From Nitrosopumilaceae archaeon (GTDB taxonomy: Archaea > Thermoproteota > Nitrososphaeria > Nitrososphaerales > Nitrosopumilaceae): DNA of 64,000 nucleotides. Position numbers and translations under genes: made by a program. Location of the stretch: the NCBI GenBank assembly GCA_030041535.1, contig JASHNR010000058.1:103271-167270 (forward strand). Reading direction: 5' to 3'. Positions 1 to 9,987 of this stretch are shown in pieces (positions within the stretch are counted from its first letter, which is position 1; every line of letters begins with the position of its first letter). Below the pieces are notes generated by a model. The model ran no database searches. It was not told the origin of the DNA and saw only the letters and a program-made list of their open reading frames with translations.

Positions 1-123
1 GCAAAGAATTTGGGAATAGCATGTGGGGATGAGATCCCACCACCGATAAAGAGCTATATGGGTATACTAAAGACATATTTTAATATCGAAGTAGAACATT
101 TGCTGAACAAAGATACCTCATAG
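1..123 (+). CDS. C-terminal end of a truncated CDS (...AKNLGIACGDEIPPPIKSYMGILKTYFNIEVEHLLNKDTS*)
   Basis: Open frame 1 from the window edge to TAG at 121-123; product not identifiable. Confidence 0.5.
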   Translation, partial: AKNLGIACGDEIPPPIKSYMGILKTYFNIEVEHLLNKDTS

Positions 124-152
124 GCAGTCATGTTTTTATTTGTAAACCTTGT

Positions 153-512
153 ATGAGTAATGTAATGGAAGAAAGAATAAACATCAATGTTTCTGCAACT
201 GACTATGAATCTACTAGCAAGGCAATCATATCTACATTAAGCAATCTTGAACAAATGGTCCATGGAGAAAAAGACTTTATTGTGACTGATTCAGAATTTG
301 CATTTGGGTGGCATTTTTATGTAGTATGCATTAACAAATCACTTGTAAGAAAACTATCTGATCAATTAGGCCCAGATTTTGAAAAAATAAAGGGAAAGAC
401 CTTGGAACACAAATTTTTGAAATGGCTCGAACAGAAAGTTATTCAAAAAAATACAAAGGTAAAACTTGCCATAAAAGAAGAGATGGAATCTAGCAAGTAC
501 GGTATATTTTAA
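153..512 (+). CDS. hypothetical protein
   Basis: 119-aa ORF. Confidence 0.6.
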   Translation: MSNVMEERININVSATDYESTSKAIISTLSNLEQMVHGEKDFIVTDSEFAFGWHFYVVCINKSLVRKLSDQLGPDFEKIKGKTLEHKFLKWLEQKVIQKNTKVKLAIKEEMESSKYGIF

Positions 513-581
513 CATGTAAAAGCTTTTTTTGTATTTTTTACTTCTGATTTTATTTGTACACACTAATAAAATTAAGATAAA

Positions 582-654
582 GGCCCTTGAGGGGAATCGA
601 ACCCCTGTCCGGGGATCCACAGTCCCCTATACTCGCCACTGTACTACAAGGGCC
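582..654 (-). tRNA. tRNA-His (GTG)
   Basis: Cloverleaf read by eye on minus strand: anticodon arm GGGGA-CTGTGGA-TCCCC, T arm AGGGG-TTCGATT-CCCCT, acceptor GCCCTTG/CAAGGGC, with encoded G-1 and C73 as expected for tRNA-His. Confidence 0.95.
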
Positions 655-762
655 ACATAAAATGAAGTCCTTTTCAATCCAGTATTAATCTTAACTGATT
701 TTGTTCTTGGTAATTTAGCTTGTTTTTGGATGAGATTTGATTATAGTTCACAACATGAAGAG

Positions 763-1815
763 TTATGGATTTATGATTCCTCTACCAACAATCTGTCCCT
801 GTTTTAACATTGTTAGTGCCTCTGTGGCTTGATTTAGTTTGAATCTGTTTGAGATTACGGGTTTTATGATGTTTCGTTGTGCCAGAGATACCAGTTCTAA
901 CATGTCAGGCATAGAACCAGTGTATGAGCCAATTAACCTGTATGCTCTTGTAGGCATGGACACTAGATTTAGTTGCAACGCTCCTCCAAATAATCCAACA
1001 AGAACTACACGTGCTCTTCGTCTGAGTATTTGCATGTCCGTTTCTACGGTCTTGCTTGCGTTAACAAAATCTACCACTGCATCAGCCCCCAAATTTGCCG
1101 TTAACTCCATAATGGCTTTTACAGGATCTTCATTTTTAGAATTGACAACAACATCTGCACCATTCTCTTTTGCTACCTTCAATTTATTATCATCAAGATC
1201 CATCGCTATTACTCTTGCACCAGAAATTGCCTTTGCCAATTGTATTCCCATCAATCCAAGTCCTCCTGCTCCTACTATCACAACATTATCGTTGGGTTTT
1301 AACTGTGCATTCTTAACTGCGCCATATGCAGTTAGGGCCGAACACGATAATGGGGCACTAATATCAGTATCCAAATCATGAATTTTTGCAAGATATTTGT
1401 AACTTGGAACCAAAACATATTCTGCGTATCCACCGTCGTTATAAACTCCCAAAGATCTAGGTTTGTCACATAGATTTTCTTCGCCTATTCTGCAAGCTGG
1501 ACATAGTCCTTCACCAATCCATGGAAATACAAGAACTTTCTCATTTTTTGCAAATCCTTCCACCTCTTCCCCCATACTTTCTACCACACCAGCAACTTCA
1601 TGACCTGGGGTTAGAGGATACTTTACGCCTCGATCAGTCGTCTTCAAGATTTGACCCCCTGGGCCTTCATAACCTCCATCCCAAAGGTGAATATCACTGT
1701 GACACACTCCTGCAGATTCTACTCTAATCAATACTTGAGATCCCTTAGGTTTTGGAGTTTCAAGATTTTGAATTTCAAGCGGTTCTTTTATTTTGACAAT
1801 TCTTGCTGCCTGCAT
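763..1815 (-). CDS. zinc-dependent alcohol dehydrogenase (MDR family)
   Basis: GHEVAGVVE, catalytic/structural Cys motifs, GAGGLGLMG Rossmann; start trimmed to MQAARIVKIKEP. Confidence 0.9.
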   Translation of the reverse strand: MQAARIVKIKEPLEIQNLETPKPKGSQVLIRVESAGVCHSDIHLWDGGYEGPGGQILKTTDRGVKYPLTPGHEVAGVVESMGEEVEGFAKNEKVLVFPWIGEGLCPACRIGEENLCDKPRSLGVYNDGGYAEYVLVPSYKYLAKIHDLDTDISAPLSCSALTAYGAVKNAQLKPNDNVVIVGAGGLGLMGIQLAKAISGARVIAMDLDDNKLKVAKENGADVVVNSKNEDPVKAIMELTANLGADAVVDFVNASKTVETDMQILRRRARVVLVGLFGGALQLNLVSMPTRAYRLIGSYTGSMPDMLELVSLAQRNIIKPVISNRFKLNQATEALTMLKQGQIVGRGIINP

Positions 1816-2029
1816 GGTTCGGTTTACTAATATGTCATATAAGATAGTTTTTGTGATTCTTATGCCTATAGATAATATTACCAAACATGACCAAAATTTT
1901 CAATTCATTTCATAATTGAAAAAGAGCTTTTGATGATTCTATTGTGTACCCTTTTTAAAACTATGAAGCTTTCCTCTAGCCTGACAATCACCCGTAAGTT
2001 TATTACTAACAGAAAAAATATTCGCAAAT

Positions 2030-2164
2030 ATGAAGTTTAGAATGTGGTATGTCGCAATGGGAATCACTGCAGCAGTGATCTTCTATAGCATGATCTATTT
2101 AGGACATGTACTCTGTGTTCCTATGGAAAATGCACCATGTGTCTCAATGCTAAGCTCTACGTAG
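2030..2164 (+). CDS. 44-aa single-TM microprotein (MKFRMWYVAMGITAAVIFYSMIYLGHVLCVPMENAPCVSMLSST)
   Basis: Read directly: ATG at 2030, TAG at 2162-2164; one hydrophobic helix then two Cys; not in ORF track (<60 aa). Confidence 0.5.
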   Translation: MKFRMWYVAMGITAAVIFYSMIYLGHVLCVPMENAPCVSMLSST

Positions 2165-2194
2165 ATTTAATTAAAACCAAGTAAGATATTTGAC

Positions 2195-3223
2195 ATGAGC
2201 TGCTCTGGTGAAACCGTGGAGGCAAACAACGAGTTTATCCAGATAAAACCTGTAATTTTAAATCAACTCAAAAAGGCAAAGTATGGAGTGTCTGATCATA
2301 GTACAGTAGAGCTGTGTCATTGGACAAAAAAGTCGTTTAGGAACGAAGGTGATTGTTACAAACACAAGTTTTATGGCATCTCAACTCACAGGTGTATGGA
2401 ATTCTCACCTGCTGGAATGTTTTGTGAGAATAGGTGTGTATATTGTTGGCGCCCAATGGAATTTTATAGTGCAATGAAAATGCAGCCTGAGAAAGTTGCT
2501 CCACCTGAGACCATACTTTCAAGCTTGATGGAAGAGCGAGAGAGGCTGATAATGGGACATTATGGAGACGTTAAAAGTGATAAGAAAAAAATTGACGAAT
2601 CACTTCTTCCAAGCCATTATGCAATATCACTCTCAGGAGAACCGACAATGTACCCTAGACTGCCTGAATTGATAAAATATCTCAAACAGATTCCTGCAAC
2701 AAAATCTGTGTTTTTGGTTACTAATGGGCAGGAACCTGAGATGTTAAAAAAATTACAAGAGGAAGATGCGCTGCCAACCCAGTTGTATTTATCTACAAAT
2801 GCTCCTAATGAAGAGGTTTTCCAACTTGTCAACAGACCAAAATACAAAGACGCTTGGGAAAGGTGGAATACCAGCCTTGAGATACTTTCAGAGATAAATA
2901 CCAGAACTGTACTTCGTGTTACTTTAATCAGAGGCTACAATGATAGCGACCAATTAATTCCAGAGTATGCCAGAATATTCGATCATGGAAATGTCCACTT
3001 TATAGAGATAAAGTCTTACATGCATATAGGTCGCTCAACTAACAGACTAGAACGCTCCGATATGTTGGACATGCCAGAAGTAAGACACTTTGCTAATGCA
3101 TTGATAAGACAAGGTGAGATATATTCAGTGATGGACGAAAGCGAAATTTCAAGAATTGTGGTACTGCAAAATCAGAAGCGATTTATTGACCGCTGGATTT
3201 CTTCTTACGTAGATACCAATTAG
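2195..3223 (+). CDS. taw1: 4-demethylwyosine synthase (radical SAM, TYW1/Taw1)
   Basis: CMEFSPAGMFCENRCVYCWRP radical SAM motif; SLSGEPTMYPRL. Confidence 0.92.
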   Translation: MSCSGETVEANNEFIQIKPVILNQLKKAKYGVSDHSTVELCHWTKKSFRNEGDCYKHKFYGISTHRCMEFSPAGMFCENRCVYCWRPMEFYSAMKMQPEKVAPPETILSSLMEERERLIMGHYGDVKSDKKKIDESLLPSHYAISLSGEPTMYPRLPELIKYLKQIPATKSVFLVTNGQEPEMLKKLQEEDALPTQLYLSTNAPNEEVFQLVNRPKYKDAWERWNTSLEILSEINTRTVLRVTLIRGYNDSDQLIPEYARIFDHGNVHFIEIKSYMHIGRSTNRLERSDMLDMPEVRHFANALIRQGEIYSVMDESEISRIVVLQNQKRFIDRWISSYVDTN

Positions 3224-3752
3224 CAAATTTTTTTAATGCCAAATACCTGTGTGAAATAATATTTTTATTCTTTAGTTGTGAATATGTCAAAGTTTGCCCC
3301 TCTGGAACAAATATTGGATCAAACCCCCACTTTCTACCTTGTATTTTTCTAGATATTTTTCCACACACATTAGCATCAAAGAACATAACATATTTCTCTG
3401 TTTCACAGTATGCAATAATAGATCTAAATGTGGCATTTCTTTGTTTTGCCAGCAATCTTAGAATACCCTTATTTCCAATAGTATCAAATACAAATGATGA
3501 ATACGGCCCAGGAAAGCCTTTCAGTGATGAAATGAACAATCCATCATCTTCTATTATTACTGGTTTTGAGCAGAATGAAAATGCTTGTCTAGCTTTGTGT
3601 TGTGCTATTTCTTCAAGACTATTTGTTTGTATTTCCTGAAGTTTACACTTGAAAAATTCTAGCGATATACCAAATCCTGACAAAATGGCACGGGCTTCCT
3701 TGAACTTGTTTTCGTTGGATGAAGCAAAAAGGACGCTAGATGACATTTGCAT
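3183..3752 (-). CDS. XTP/dITP pyrophosphatase (RdgB/HAM1 family)
   Basis: FASSNENKFKEARAIL; IIEDDGLFISSLKGFPGPYSSFV. Confidence 0.9.
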   Translation of the reverse strand: MQMSSSVLFASSNENKFKEARAILSGFGISLEFFKCKLQEIQTNSLEEIAQHKARQAFSFCSKPVIIEDDGLFISSLKGFPGPYSSFVFDTIGNKGILRLLAKQRNATFRSIIAYCETEKYVMFFDANVCGKISRKIQGRKWGFDPIFVPEGQTLTYSQLKNKNIISHRYLALKKFANWYLRKKKSSGQ

Positions 3753-4365
3753 ACCTGCCCCTTTTCTCTATATTCAATACCTGTGAGATGACTTTCTCCT
3801 TTCTCGAACTGCCTACAATTTTGCCATATCCCTTCAAAAATGACGACCATGCAGAGTTTACGATTGCAACATGGGCGCTATTTAGTACCTCTTTGAACAA
3901 CCTAAGATCAATGGCATGATCCTCTACTTTTTCTGTTCTCTGGGCAAGTCCAAAATCTAAGATTATCAATTTGTCAGATGTTAGTATGAAATTCGACGTG
4001 GTGACATCTCCATGCATTATACCATTCTTGTGCAAAATGCCTATTATTTTTCCAATTTTTTCACATGTTTTTATTATCACTTTATTTGACAAATCTCTCA
4101 CCAATTCTCCTGATACAAACTGCAAGTATATTTCGAATTTATTTTGATCCACAAAATAGACAAGCGGGGCAGTGACTCCAAATGATTTTACTTCTGAAAT
4201 CATCTTTGCTTCCCGAATAGTTCTCAGTGTACGAATTCTATTATCAAGAATTTCATTACGGTATTCTTTTCTTTTTCTAATTTTGAGAATGGATTTTCTG
4301 CCATTCCATGTTGTTAGATAAATATCAGCCTCTGCTCCCTTTTTCATTAATCTCAATATCATCAA
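3736..4365 (-). CDS. bud32: Kae1-associated kinase Bud32
   Basis: MKKGAEADIYL, HGDVTTSNFIL, ILDFGLAQ motifs; close to kae1. Confidence 0.92.
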   Translation of the reverse strand: MMILRLMKKGAEADIYLTTWNGRKSILKIRKRKEYRNEILDNRIRTLRTIREAKMISEVKSFGVTAPLVYFVDQNKFEIYLQFVSGELVRDLSNKVIIKTCEKIGKIIGILHKNGIMHGDVTTSNFILTSDKLIILDFGLAQRTEKVEDHAIDLRLFKEVLNSAHVAIVNSAWSSFLKGYGKIVGSSRKEKVISQVLNIEKRGRYANVI

Positions 4366-4530
4366 GTGTCATATCACATAATTTAAGTTACAATCATATC
4401 AGAAGAATTACATTGCCAGTGTTTTACCCATGCAGTAATACCGATAATAAATACAAACTTGATATTAACAACTCTCTAAATTAATGACTATGTGATATAC
4501 AGTTATAACATACGATTAAAAAAAGATTTC

Positions 4531-4857
4531 ATGGAACCAAACGAAAAAAAAATCATGCAAGAGGACTGTTCAGAAGATACAATAGGCATAGGCATACTTA
4601 CTCTCACTAACATGAGAATAGCTTTTGACAAAACAGAAGGTCGAATTATGGATTTTTCTAAAAAGTTTGGCGAGACTGTGATAGAAGCTAAACTCAACGA
4701 CATAGTGGAAGTGGCAAAAGAAGGAAGACTTGTCAAAAAACTTCTAATTAAAATCAAAACTAACGAAGGAGAAAAAACGTACAAATTTGGTGTCTTTAAC
4801 AATGGAAAATGGGAAAAGACAGTACAAGACACTATTTCTAACTACAAGGATCAATAA
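4531..4857 (+). CDS. PH/GRAM-like domain protein, hypothetical
   Basis: MEPNEKKI...GIGILTLTNMRIAFDK...; fold call is by pattern only. Confidence 0.5.
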   Translation: MEPNEKKIMQEDCSEDTIGIGILTLTNMRIAFDKTEGRIMDFSKKFGETVIEAKLNDIVEVAKEGRLVKKLLIKIKTNEGEKTYKFGVFNNGKWEKTVQDTISNYKDQ

Positions 4858-5834
4858 AGTATCTCTACAGTATCTAGTCTCCACGATTGTCTTACAAATG
4901 TATTTTCTAACTTTGCACCAGCCTTTTTTGATGATTCTAATAAGCCTACCCAAGAGATCTGAGAGCCACAGTCTCCAGAATATTCTTTTGGAGATACAAA
5001 GAATTTACAATCGTGCCTCTTACATATGCTTTGAAGAATTTCTGATAGCCTCTTGTTGGCTGCTACGCCGCCCACTACTAGAAATTCTTTCTTTCCTGTA
5101 AATGATAAGGCTCTCTCTACAGCTTCACCTATCATTGAAAATGCTGTTTCTTGCAATGAAAAGCATGCAGTCTCGAGTCCTTTTGGAATTATTCGTTTTG
5201 TGGCAGAAAAAAGACCCGAAAAAGATACGTCGTTTCCCTTGACTACATATGGCAGAGGTTCATAATTAGACGACTTGGATGCAAGTTCCTCGATTTTTGT
5301 ACCGCAAGGTGACGCAAATCCAGCATGTCTTCCAATTTGATCTAACAATTGCCCTAACGTTATGTCTAGTGTTTCACCAAATACCCGCCATCTCTTACCT
5401 AGAAATGCAAGAATCATAGTATGTCCCCCTGATACAAGTAAAACTAGAGGATCTTTTGCTCCAGTAAGCATCTTGCCCAATTCAATATGACCAAGGGCGT
5501 GATTTACCGGATATACTGGTATATCGTAATATGAAGAAAGAGATCTTGCTACGACTGCACCAATTCTAAGACAGGGACCAAGACCTGGACCTGCAGCATA
5601 TGAGACTAGATCAAGTTCAGTGATTTTTACATCAGCTTTTTCCAGACATTCTGATAGTACTTGAGGAGAGTTTTCAGCATGATGACGAGATGCTTCTCGT
5701 GGATGTATTCCTTCACCTTCAGGCGGTCGGTATATTTTTCGGACATCTGACAAAATCCTTCCACTTTTGCCTCTTTTCTCAATAATGGCACACGAAAAGG
5801 TATGAGCTGTACTTTCTATTCCCAGACAGAACAT
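4851..5834 (-). CDS. kae1: tRNA N6-threonylcarbamoyladenosine synthase, Kae1
   Basis: MFCLGIESTAHTFSCAI; HALGHIE; LLVSGGHT; GGVAANKRL. Confidence 0.96.
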   Translation of the reverse strand: MFCLGIESTAHTFSCAIIEKRGKSGRILSDVRKIYRPPEGEGIHPREASRHHAENSPQVLSECLEKADVKITELDLVSYAAGPGLGPCLRIGAVVARSLSSYYDIPVYPVNHALGHIELGKMLTGAKDPLVLLVSGGHTMILAFLGKRWRVFGETLDITLGQLLDQIGRHAGFASPCGTKIEELASKSSNYEPLPYVVKGNDVSFSGLFSATKRIIPKGLETACFSLQETAFSMIGEAVERALSFTGKKEFLVVGGVAANKRLSEILQSICKRHDCKFFVSPKEYSGDCGSQISWVGLLESSKKAGAKLENTFVRQSWRLDTVEILY

Positions 5835-5835
5835 A

Positions 5836-7026
5836 TTATCCTCGACTTAGAGTTGACATTATTTTCAACACATCTCCATTTTTTAATTGATGCTCTGCAC
5901 CTACTCGTTGTTTTGTCTTGGCGTCTACTGCATAAAGGAATCCTTTTGCTAGATCTTCATGTACAATCCTAGCAAGATCTCTTGCAGTGGATCCTGCTGG
6001 AAGTAATCTCGCATCTGGTAAGATTTCCCCATTCTTGTTTGATAGTTTTGATTCATCTTCTACTGGAAAAACTGTAATCAATTTTAAAAGATCAAAACAA
6101 GCAGAATCTAGTATTTGTTGAATTCCTGTACCTCCAATCTTAGACAGTACTTTTTGAGCCAAGTCTAATGCTTTTTGTTGTTGTGGGCTCAGACTTGTTC
6201 CTTTTATTTTAAAGTCTTTTTCTCCTGAGAGATAATCCACAAGACCTCCTTTTGCAGCTTTTCTTAACAATAGTTCAGTCTCTGCACTACATGCTATTGT
6301 ATTATGTATTTTTTTTAATTCATCCAATATGCCAAGATCATGGCAGAGATCAGATTTGTTGGCAGCAATTATAATCGGTTTGGTCCTCTTCCTCAATTCT
6401 TTTACAAACGAGAGAATATCATTTTCATCCCAATCCAGAGGTTTTTTTATTTGTAAATTCAAATGATGTAAGATAACTTCCACATCATACTCCACAATTC
6501 CAAGGCCGCTGAATCTTTGAGTAATAGCATGAATGACTTTGCCACTTTTGCTTTCTAGCTCTCGCGTCAACTTATGCCATTCTCTCTGAAGTATTTGCTT
6601 CATCCATTGATCAAATTCTTCTTCTACAAACTTCACATCTTCGAGTGGATCATGAGTGCCAGCTGGAACAGGTTGACCTTGAATATCTGTTGATCCTGAT
6701 GCATCCACCACATGGATCAATACTTCTGCCTGTCTTGCATCATCTAGAAATTTATTTCCTAGCCCTTTTCCCTCATGAGCACCAGGAACAAGACCTGCTA
6801 CATCAATTAGTTTCACGGGAATAAATCTGGTTCCTTTTACACATAGCTGATGAACATGATTTATCCCAAAATGTTTGCATGCACATTCAGTTTTAACATA
6901 AGCAATACCAACGTTGGGCTCAATTGTAGTAAAGGGGTAATTTCCAATCTGTGCGGTGGTTTGAGTTGCAGCTGAGAAGAATGTTGATTTTCCGACATTA
7001 GTTTTGCCCAATAACCCGATCTGCAT
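5836..7026 (-). CDS. YchF/OLA1-type GTP-binding protein with TGS domain
   Basis: [38 protein letters not shown]. Confidence 0.92.
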   Translation of the reverse strand: MQIGLLGKTNVGKSTFFSAATQTTAQIGNYPFTTIEPNVGIAYVKTECACKHFGINHVHQLCVKGTRFIPVKLIDVAGLVPGAHEGKGLGNKFLDDARQAEVLIHVVDASGSTDIQGQPVPAGTHDPLEDVKFVEEEFDQWMKQILQREWHKLTRELESKSGKVIHAITQRFSGLGIVEYDVEVILHHLNLQIKKPLDWDENDILSFVKELRKRTKPIIIAANKSDLCHDLGILDELKKIHNTIACSAETELLLRKAAKGGLVDYLSGEKDFKIKGTSLSPQQQKALDLAQKVLSKIGGTGIQQILDSACFDLLKLITVFPVEDESKLSNKNGEILPDARLLPAGSTARDLARIVHEDLAKGFLYAVDAKTKQRVGAEHQLKNGDVLKIMSTLSRG

Positions 7027-7099
7027 GAAAATTAGTTCAAGGTCTGCTCTTATTAGTATTGCAGAAGTGTTTAATTGAATTCATCCTTCAACTTATTCG

Positions 7100-7651
7100 T
7101 TGAAAATAATAACAGGAAATCCTGGAACGGGAAAACACACAGTAGCTAGAATACTTGCAAGAAATATAGGGTTGGAACTAATCGATGTAAATGAAATGTC
7201 AATGCATGAAGGCATGACTGAAAGAAATGGTCGTGTATTAGAGGTAGATGTTCGAAAACTAAAGAGAGTTTTAGACAAAAAAATACCAAAGAATGCATTG
7301 CTTGTAGGGCATTTAGCTCCCTACATTATTTCAAAAAGTAAGATAGAGATTGCCGTCGTATTGAGGCGTAATCCATACAACTTGGAGGACGTTTACAAAA
7401 AAAGAAGATATGATAAGAAAAAAATGCTTGAAAATTTGGGTAGTGAGATAATAGGAATTACGTACTATGATACAATAAAAAATATAGGGCGCAAGAAAAC
7501 TTTTCAATTTGATACTACTAACAAATCAGTATCCAGTATAGTAAAGAAAATCGAGTCTCTTTTTGTAAAAGGCAAAGCAAAGGAAGACAATGTAGATTGG
7601 TTGAAAATGGTTTCAGAAAAAAAGGACCTGAAGAGATTTTTCCCGTACTAG
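7100..7651 (+). CDS. Fap7-type adenylate kinase / NTPase
   Basis: ITGNPGTGKHTVARILA P-loop; C-terminal region typical of archaeal Fap7; true start may be a few codons upstream. Confidence 0.85.
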   Translation: MKIITGNPGTGKHTVARILARNIGLELIDVNEMSMHEGMTERNGRVLEVDVRKLKRVLDKKIPKNALLVGHLAPYIISKSKIEIAVVLRRNPYNLEDVYKKRRYDKKKMLENLGSEIIGITYYDTIKNIGRKKTFQFDTTNKSVSSIVKKIESLFVKGKAKEDNVDWLKMVSEKKDLKRFFPY

Positions 7652-7685
7652 ATTCAAATTACGTTGTGTTAAATCAAGATATGAA

Positions 7686-9200
7686 ATGTTTGAGATAAAA
7701 AAATCTGATCTAGCAGGAAGAATAGGAATACTGCATACTAATCACGGTAAGATTGAGACTCCAGCATATGTGCCAGTAATTCACCCAGTACGACAGTCAA
7801 TATCCACAAAAAAAATACGAGAAATGGGTTTTGATCTTGTTATAACAAATGCGTTTATCGCACTAAAACAGCGCGGTGATGAAGCCATAGAAAAAGGAAT
7901 CCACAAAATAATTGACTATGACGGTGCAGTGATGACAGATTCTGGTGGATATCAAGTTCTAGAATATGGTAACATAGATACAAATTACAAGACCATGGCA
8001 GCATTTGAAAAAGGAATTGCAACAGATTTTGCTATTCCACTAGATAAACCAACAGGTTTTGGATTATCAAAGAAGAAGGCAAGAGAATATGTCAATCACA
8101 CACTAAAGGTATCAAAAGAAACTCTTGAGACAAGAGATGACAATGGACAGATATGGATGGGACCAATACAGGGAAGCGAGTATTCTGATCTAGTTAAAGA
8201 ATCAACTAAGGCTTTGGTAAAATATGGTTTTCAAATGCTGGCACTAGGAAGTCCAGTAGAATTCATGGAGTCATACGAATACAAACTTTTGGCAAAAATG
8301 ATAATTACTGCAAAAAAAGAGATGCCTGATTCCATTCCGCTTCATCTCTTTGGCGCAGGCCACCCCCTTACAATCCCGCTAGCCGTGGCTCTTGGTTGTG
8401 ATACCTTTGATTCTGCCTCCTATATGCTATATGCAAAACATGATAGGTATATCATGGAAGACGGTACTGCCCATCTTAACGAGATATCATACTTTTCTTG
8501 TACTTGTGAAATATGTAGCAAATACAAGCCAAAGGAGATCCAATCTCTTCCTAGAGATGAAAAAATAAACAGTGTTGCTTTACACAATCTTTATTCTATA
8601 AAGGCTGAGGTTGACAGGGTTAAGGAATGCATCCATGAAGGACGATTATGGGAATATATATTAAAGAAAGCACGTGCACACCCAAAACTCTTTGAAATCA
8701 TATCAGTTCTCACTTCAAACACCCCATTTCTTATCAGAAACACGCCCAGATTCAAAGAAAATGCAATATTCTTGTTTTCAAGGGAGGATCAATTTAGACC
8801 GGAGGTATCTAGATTTCATAGCATGGTGAGGAAATTTAAGACCAGTAAGAAAAATCTTGTAATTATTCCAGACGGTACCATGAGACCATTTTACTTATCA
8901 ATAGAATATAACAAATTGAAAAAGAGGTTTGCAAGTATTGCAGAACACGCTCAGTTCTGTCAGTACAACCCATATCTAGGAATAATACCTCTAGAACTTT
9001 CTGACATTTATCCTGCAGCACATTATGTAATGTCTGATTCTCAAGACAACAAAGATGAGTTTTCGGAATTTGCCAAGACCTGGAACATATTCCTTAAACA
9101 AAACAAATTCAAAACAATCTATGCTGCAAATGATGACTTTCTAAAGTATCATGCAAAACTAACAAAAAAGAAGATCAAATTTTTCAATTTTAAAAAATAA
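7686..9200 (+). CDS. tgtA: archaeosine tRNA-guanine transglycosylase TgtA
   Basis: DSGGYQVLEYG, GPIQGSEYSDL, HLFGAGHP, CTCEIC zinc motif; C-terminal extension. Confidence 0.93.
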   Translation: MFEIKKSDLAGRIGILHTNHGKIETPAYVPVIHPVRQSISTKKIREMGFDLVITNAFIALKQRGDEAIEKGIHKIIDYDGAVMTDSGGYQVLEYGNIDTNYKTMAAFEKGIATDFAIPLDKPTGFGLSKKKAREYVNHTLKVSKETLETRDDNGQIWMGPIQGSEYSDLVKESTKALVKYGFQMLALGSPVEFMESYEYKLLAKMIITAKKEMPDSIPLHLFGAGHPLTIPLAVALGCDTFDSASYMLYAKHDRYIMEDGTAHLNEISYFSCTCEICSKYKPKEIQSLPRDEKINSVALHNLYSIKAEVDRVKECIHEGRLWEYILKKARAHPKLFEIISVLTSNTPFLIRNTPRFKENAIFLFSREDQFRPEVSRFHSMVRKFKTSKKNLVIIPDGTMRPFYLSIEYNKLKKRFASIAEHAQFCQYNPYLGIIPLELSDIYPAAHYVMSDSQDNKDEFSEFAKTWNIFLKQNKFKTIYAANDDFLKYHAKLTKKKIKFFNFKK

Positions 9201-9224
9201 GAAAAAATGGAAGAACGGTTTCGT

Positions 9225-9542
9225 TTATAGTGCAGCGTCTTCTGCCCAGCCTTTTACGAATATACCATTCTTGTGGAGAGGAACTGGTTGACCAGGTGTG
9301 TAAGTCATTGGTCTCATCCAGAAGATTGCTTTTGTTGGGCATACACCTATGCATGCACCGTCTGAGATACATCTCTCTGGATAGAACACAAATGCTTTAC
9401 CTCTCTTCCAGCCTTCAACAGGCTTTACACGAAGAACGTCCGGGCCAAGAGAAGTACATATCTCTACGCAAAGCGCACAGCCTATACATCTCTGTTCATC
9501 GATGTCTGGAATGATTGCTATTGGCATTCTGATTTTGATCAT
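9225..9542 (-). CDS. di-cluster 4Fe-4S ferredoxin
   Basis: CIGCALCVEIC and CISDGACIGVCP motifs. Confidence 0.85.
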   Translation of the reverse strand: MIKIRMPIAIIPDIDEQRCIGCALCVEICTSLGPDVLRVKPVEGWKRGKAFVFYPERCISDGACIGVCPTKAIFWMRPMTYTPGQPVPLHKNGIFVKGWAEDAAL

Positions 9543-9647
9543 CTATCGTTTGCTATTTAAACTATCTGCAAAATTCATAACGGAGTTATAGAATCATTTT
9601 ACTATTACAGAATAAATAAAAACAAAAAGAAAATATAATTGAAATTT

Positions 9648-9869
9648 TTACTTCTTTATTTGGCGCATTGCCTCAATCTGGCCTGATGTTACCCAGTCGA
9701 GCAATTCTGCAGATGTAGGATTTAGATCGCCTTTTTGATTCATCATGTTATGAACCCAAATCCAATTTATCTGGTTTAATAATGGTTTGTTACCCTCATC
9801 GCCTCTTCGAACTTTGTCTCGAAGATCTTTTGGAATGGTACTCCACCATTGTTCAAAGGTTCTACCCAT
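9648..9869 (-). CDS. hypothetical protein, 73 aa
   Basis: ORF MGRTFEQWWSTIPKDLRDKVRRG... Confidence 0.6.
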   Translation of the reverse strand: MGRTFEQWWSTIPKDLRDKVRRGDEGNKPLLNQINWIWVHNMMNQKGDLNPTSAELLDWVTSGQIEAMRQIKK

Positions 9870-9987
9870 ATTCAGATCAATTTGGATTCATATAATTAAG
9901 TCTTTTGTAAATTATACAAGTAATATAACGACGTTAGTTCTTCCAAACGCTAAACGTTTAAAGGTACTCTGAAAAGATTTTCAATTC

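Noticed and set aside
582-655. tRNA-His apparently lacking G-1 and having T73
   Set aside because: This came from a one-base register error; using the D-arm GTAC and T-arm as anchors gives GCCCTTG/CAAGGGC with canonical encoded G-1 and C73.
839-1381. Long antisense ORFs such as 839-1381 (+), 53784-54401 (-) and 60657-61403 (+)
   Set aside because: They lie opposite well-supported genes (ADH, Cdc48, DnaK) and have compositions typical of antisense translation.
1931-1984. Possible second C/D box sRNA (TGATGA ... CTATGA ... CTGA, 54 bp) on the plus strand
   Set aside because: C and D boxes are exact and the length fits, but C' is only 4/6, D' is not visible, there is no terminal stem, and no target was recognised; too likely by chance in AT-rich DNA.
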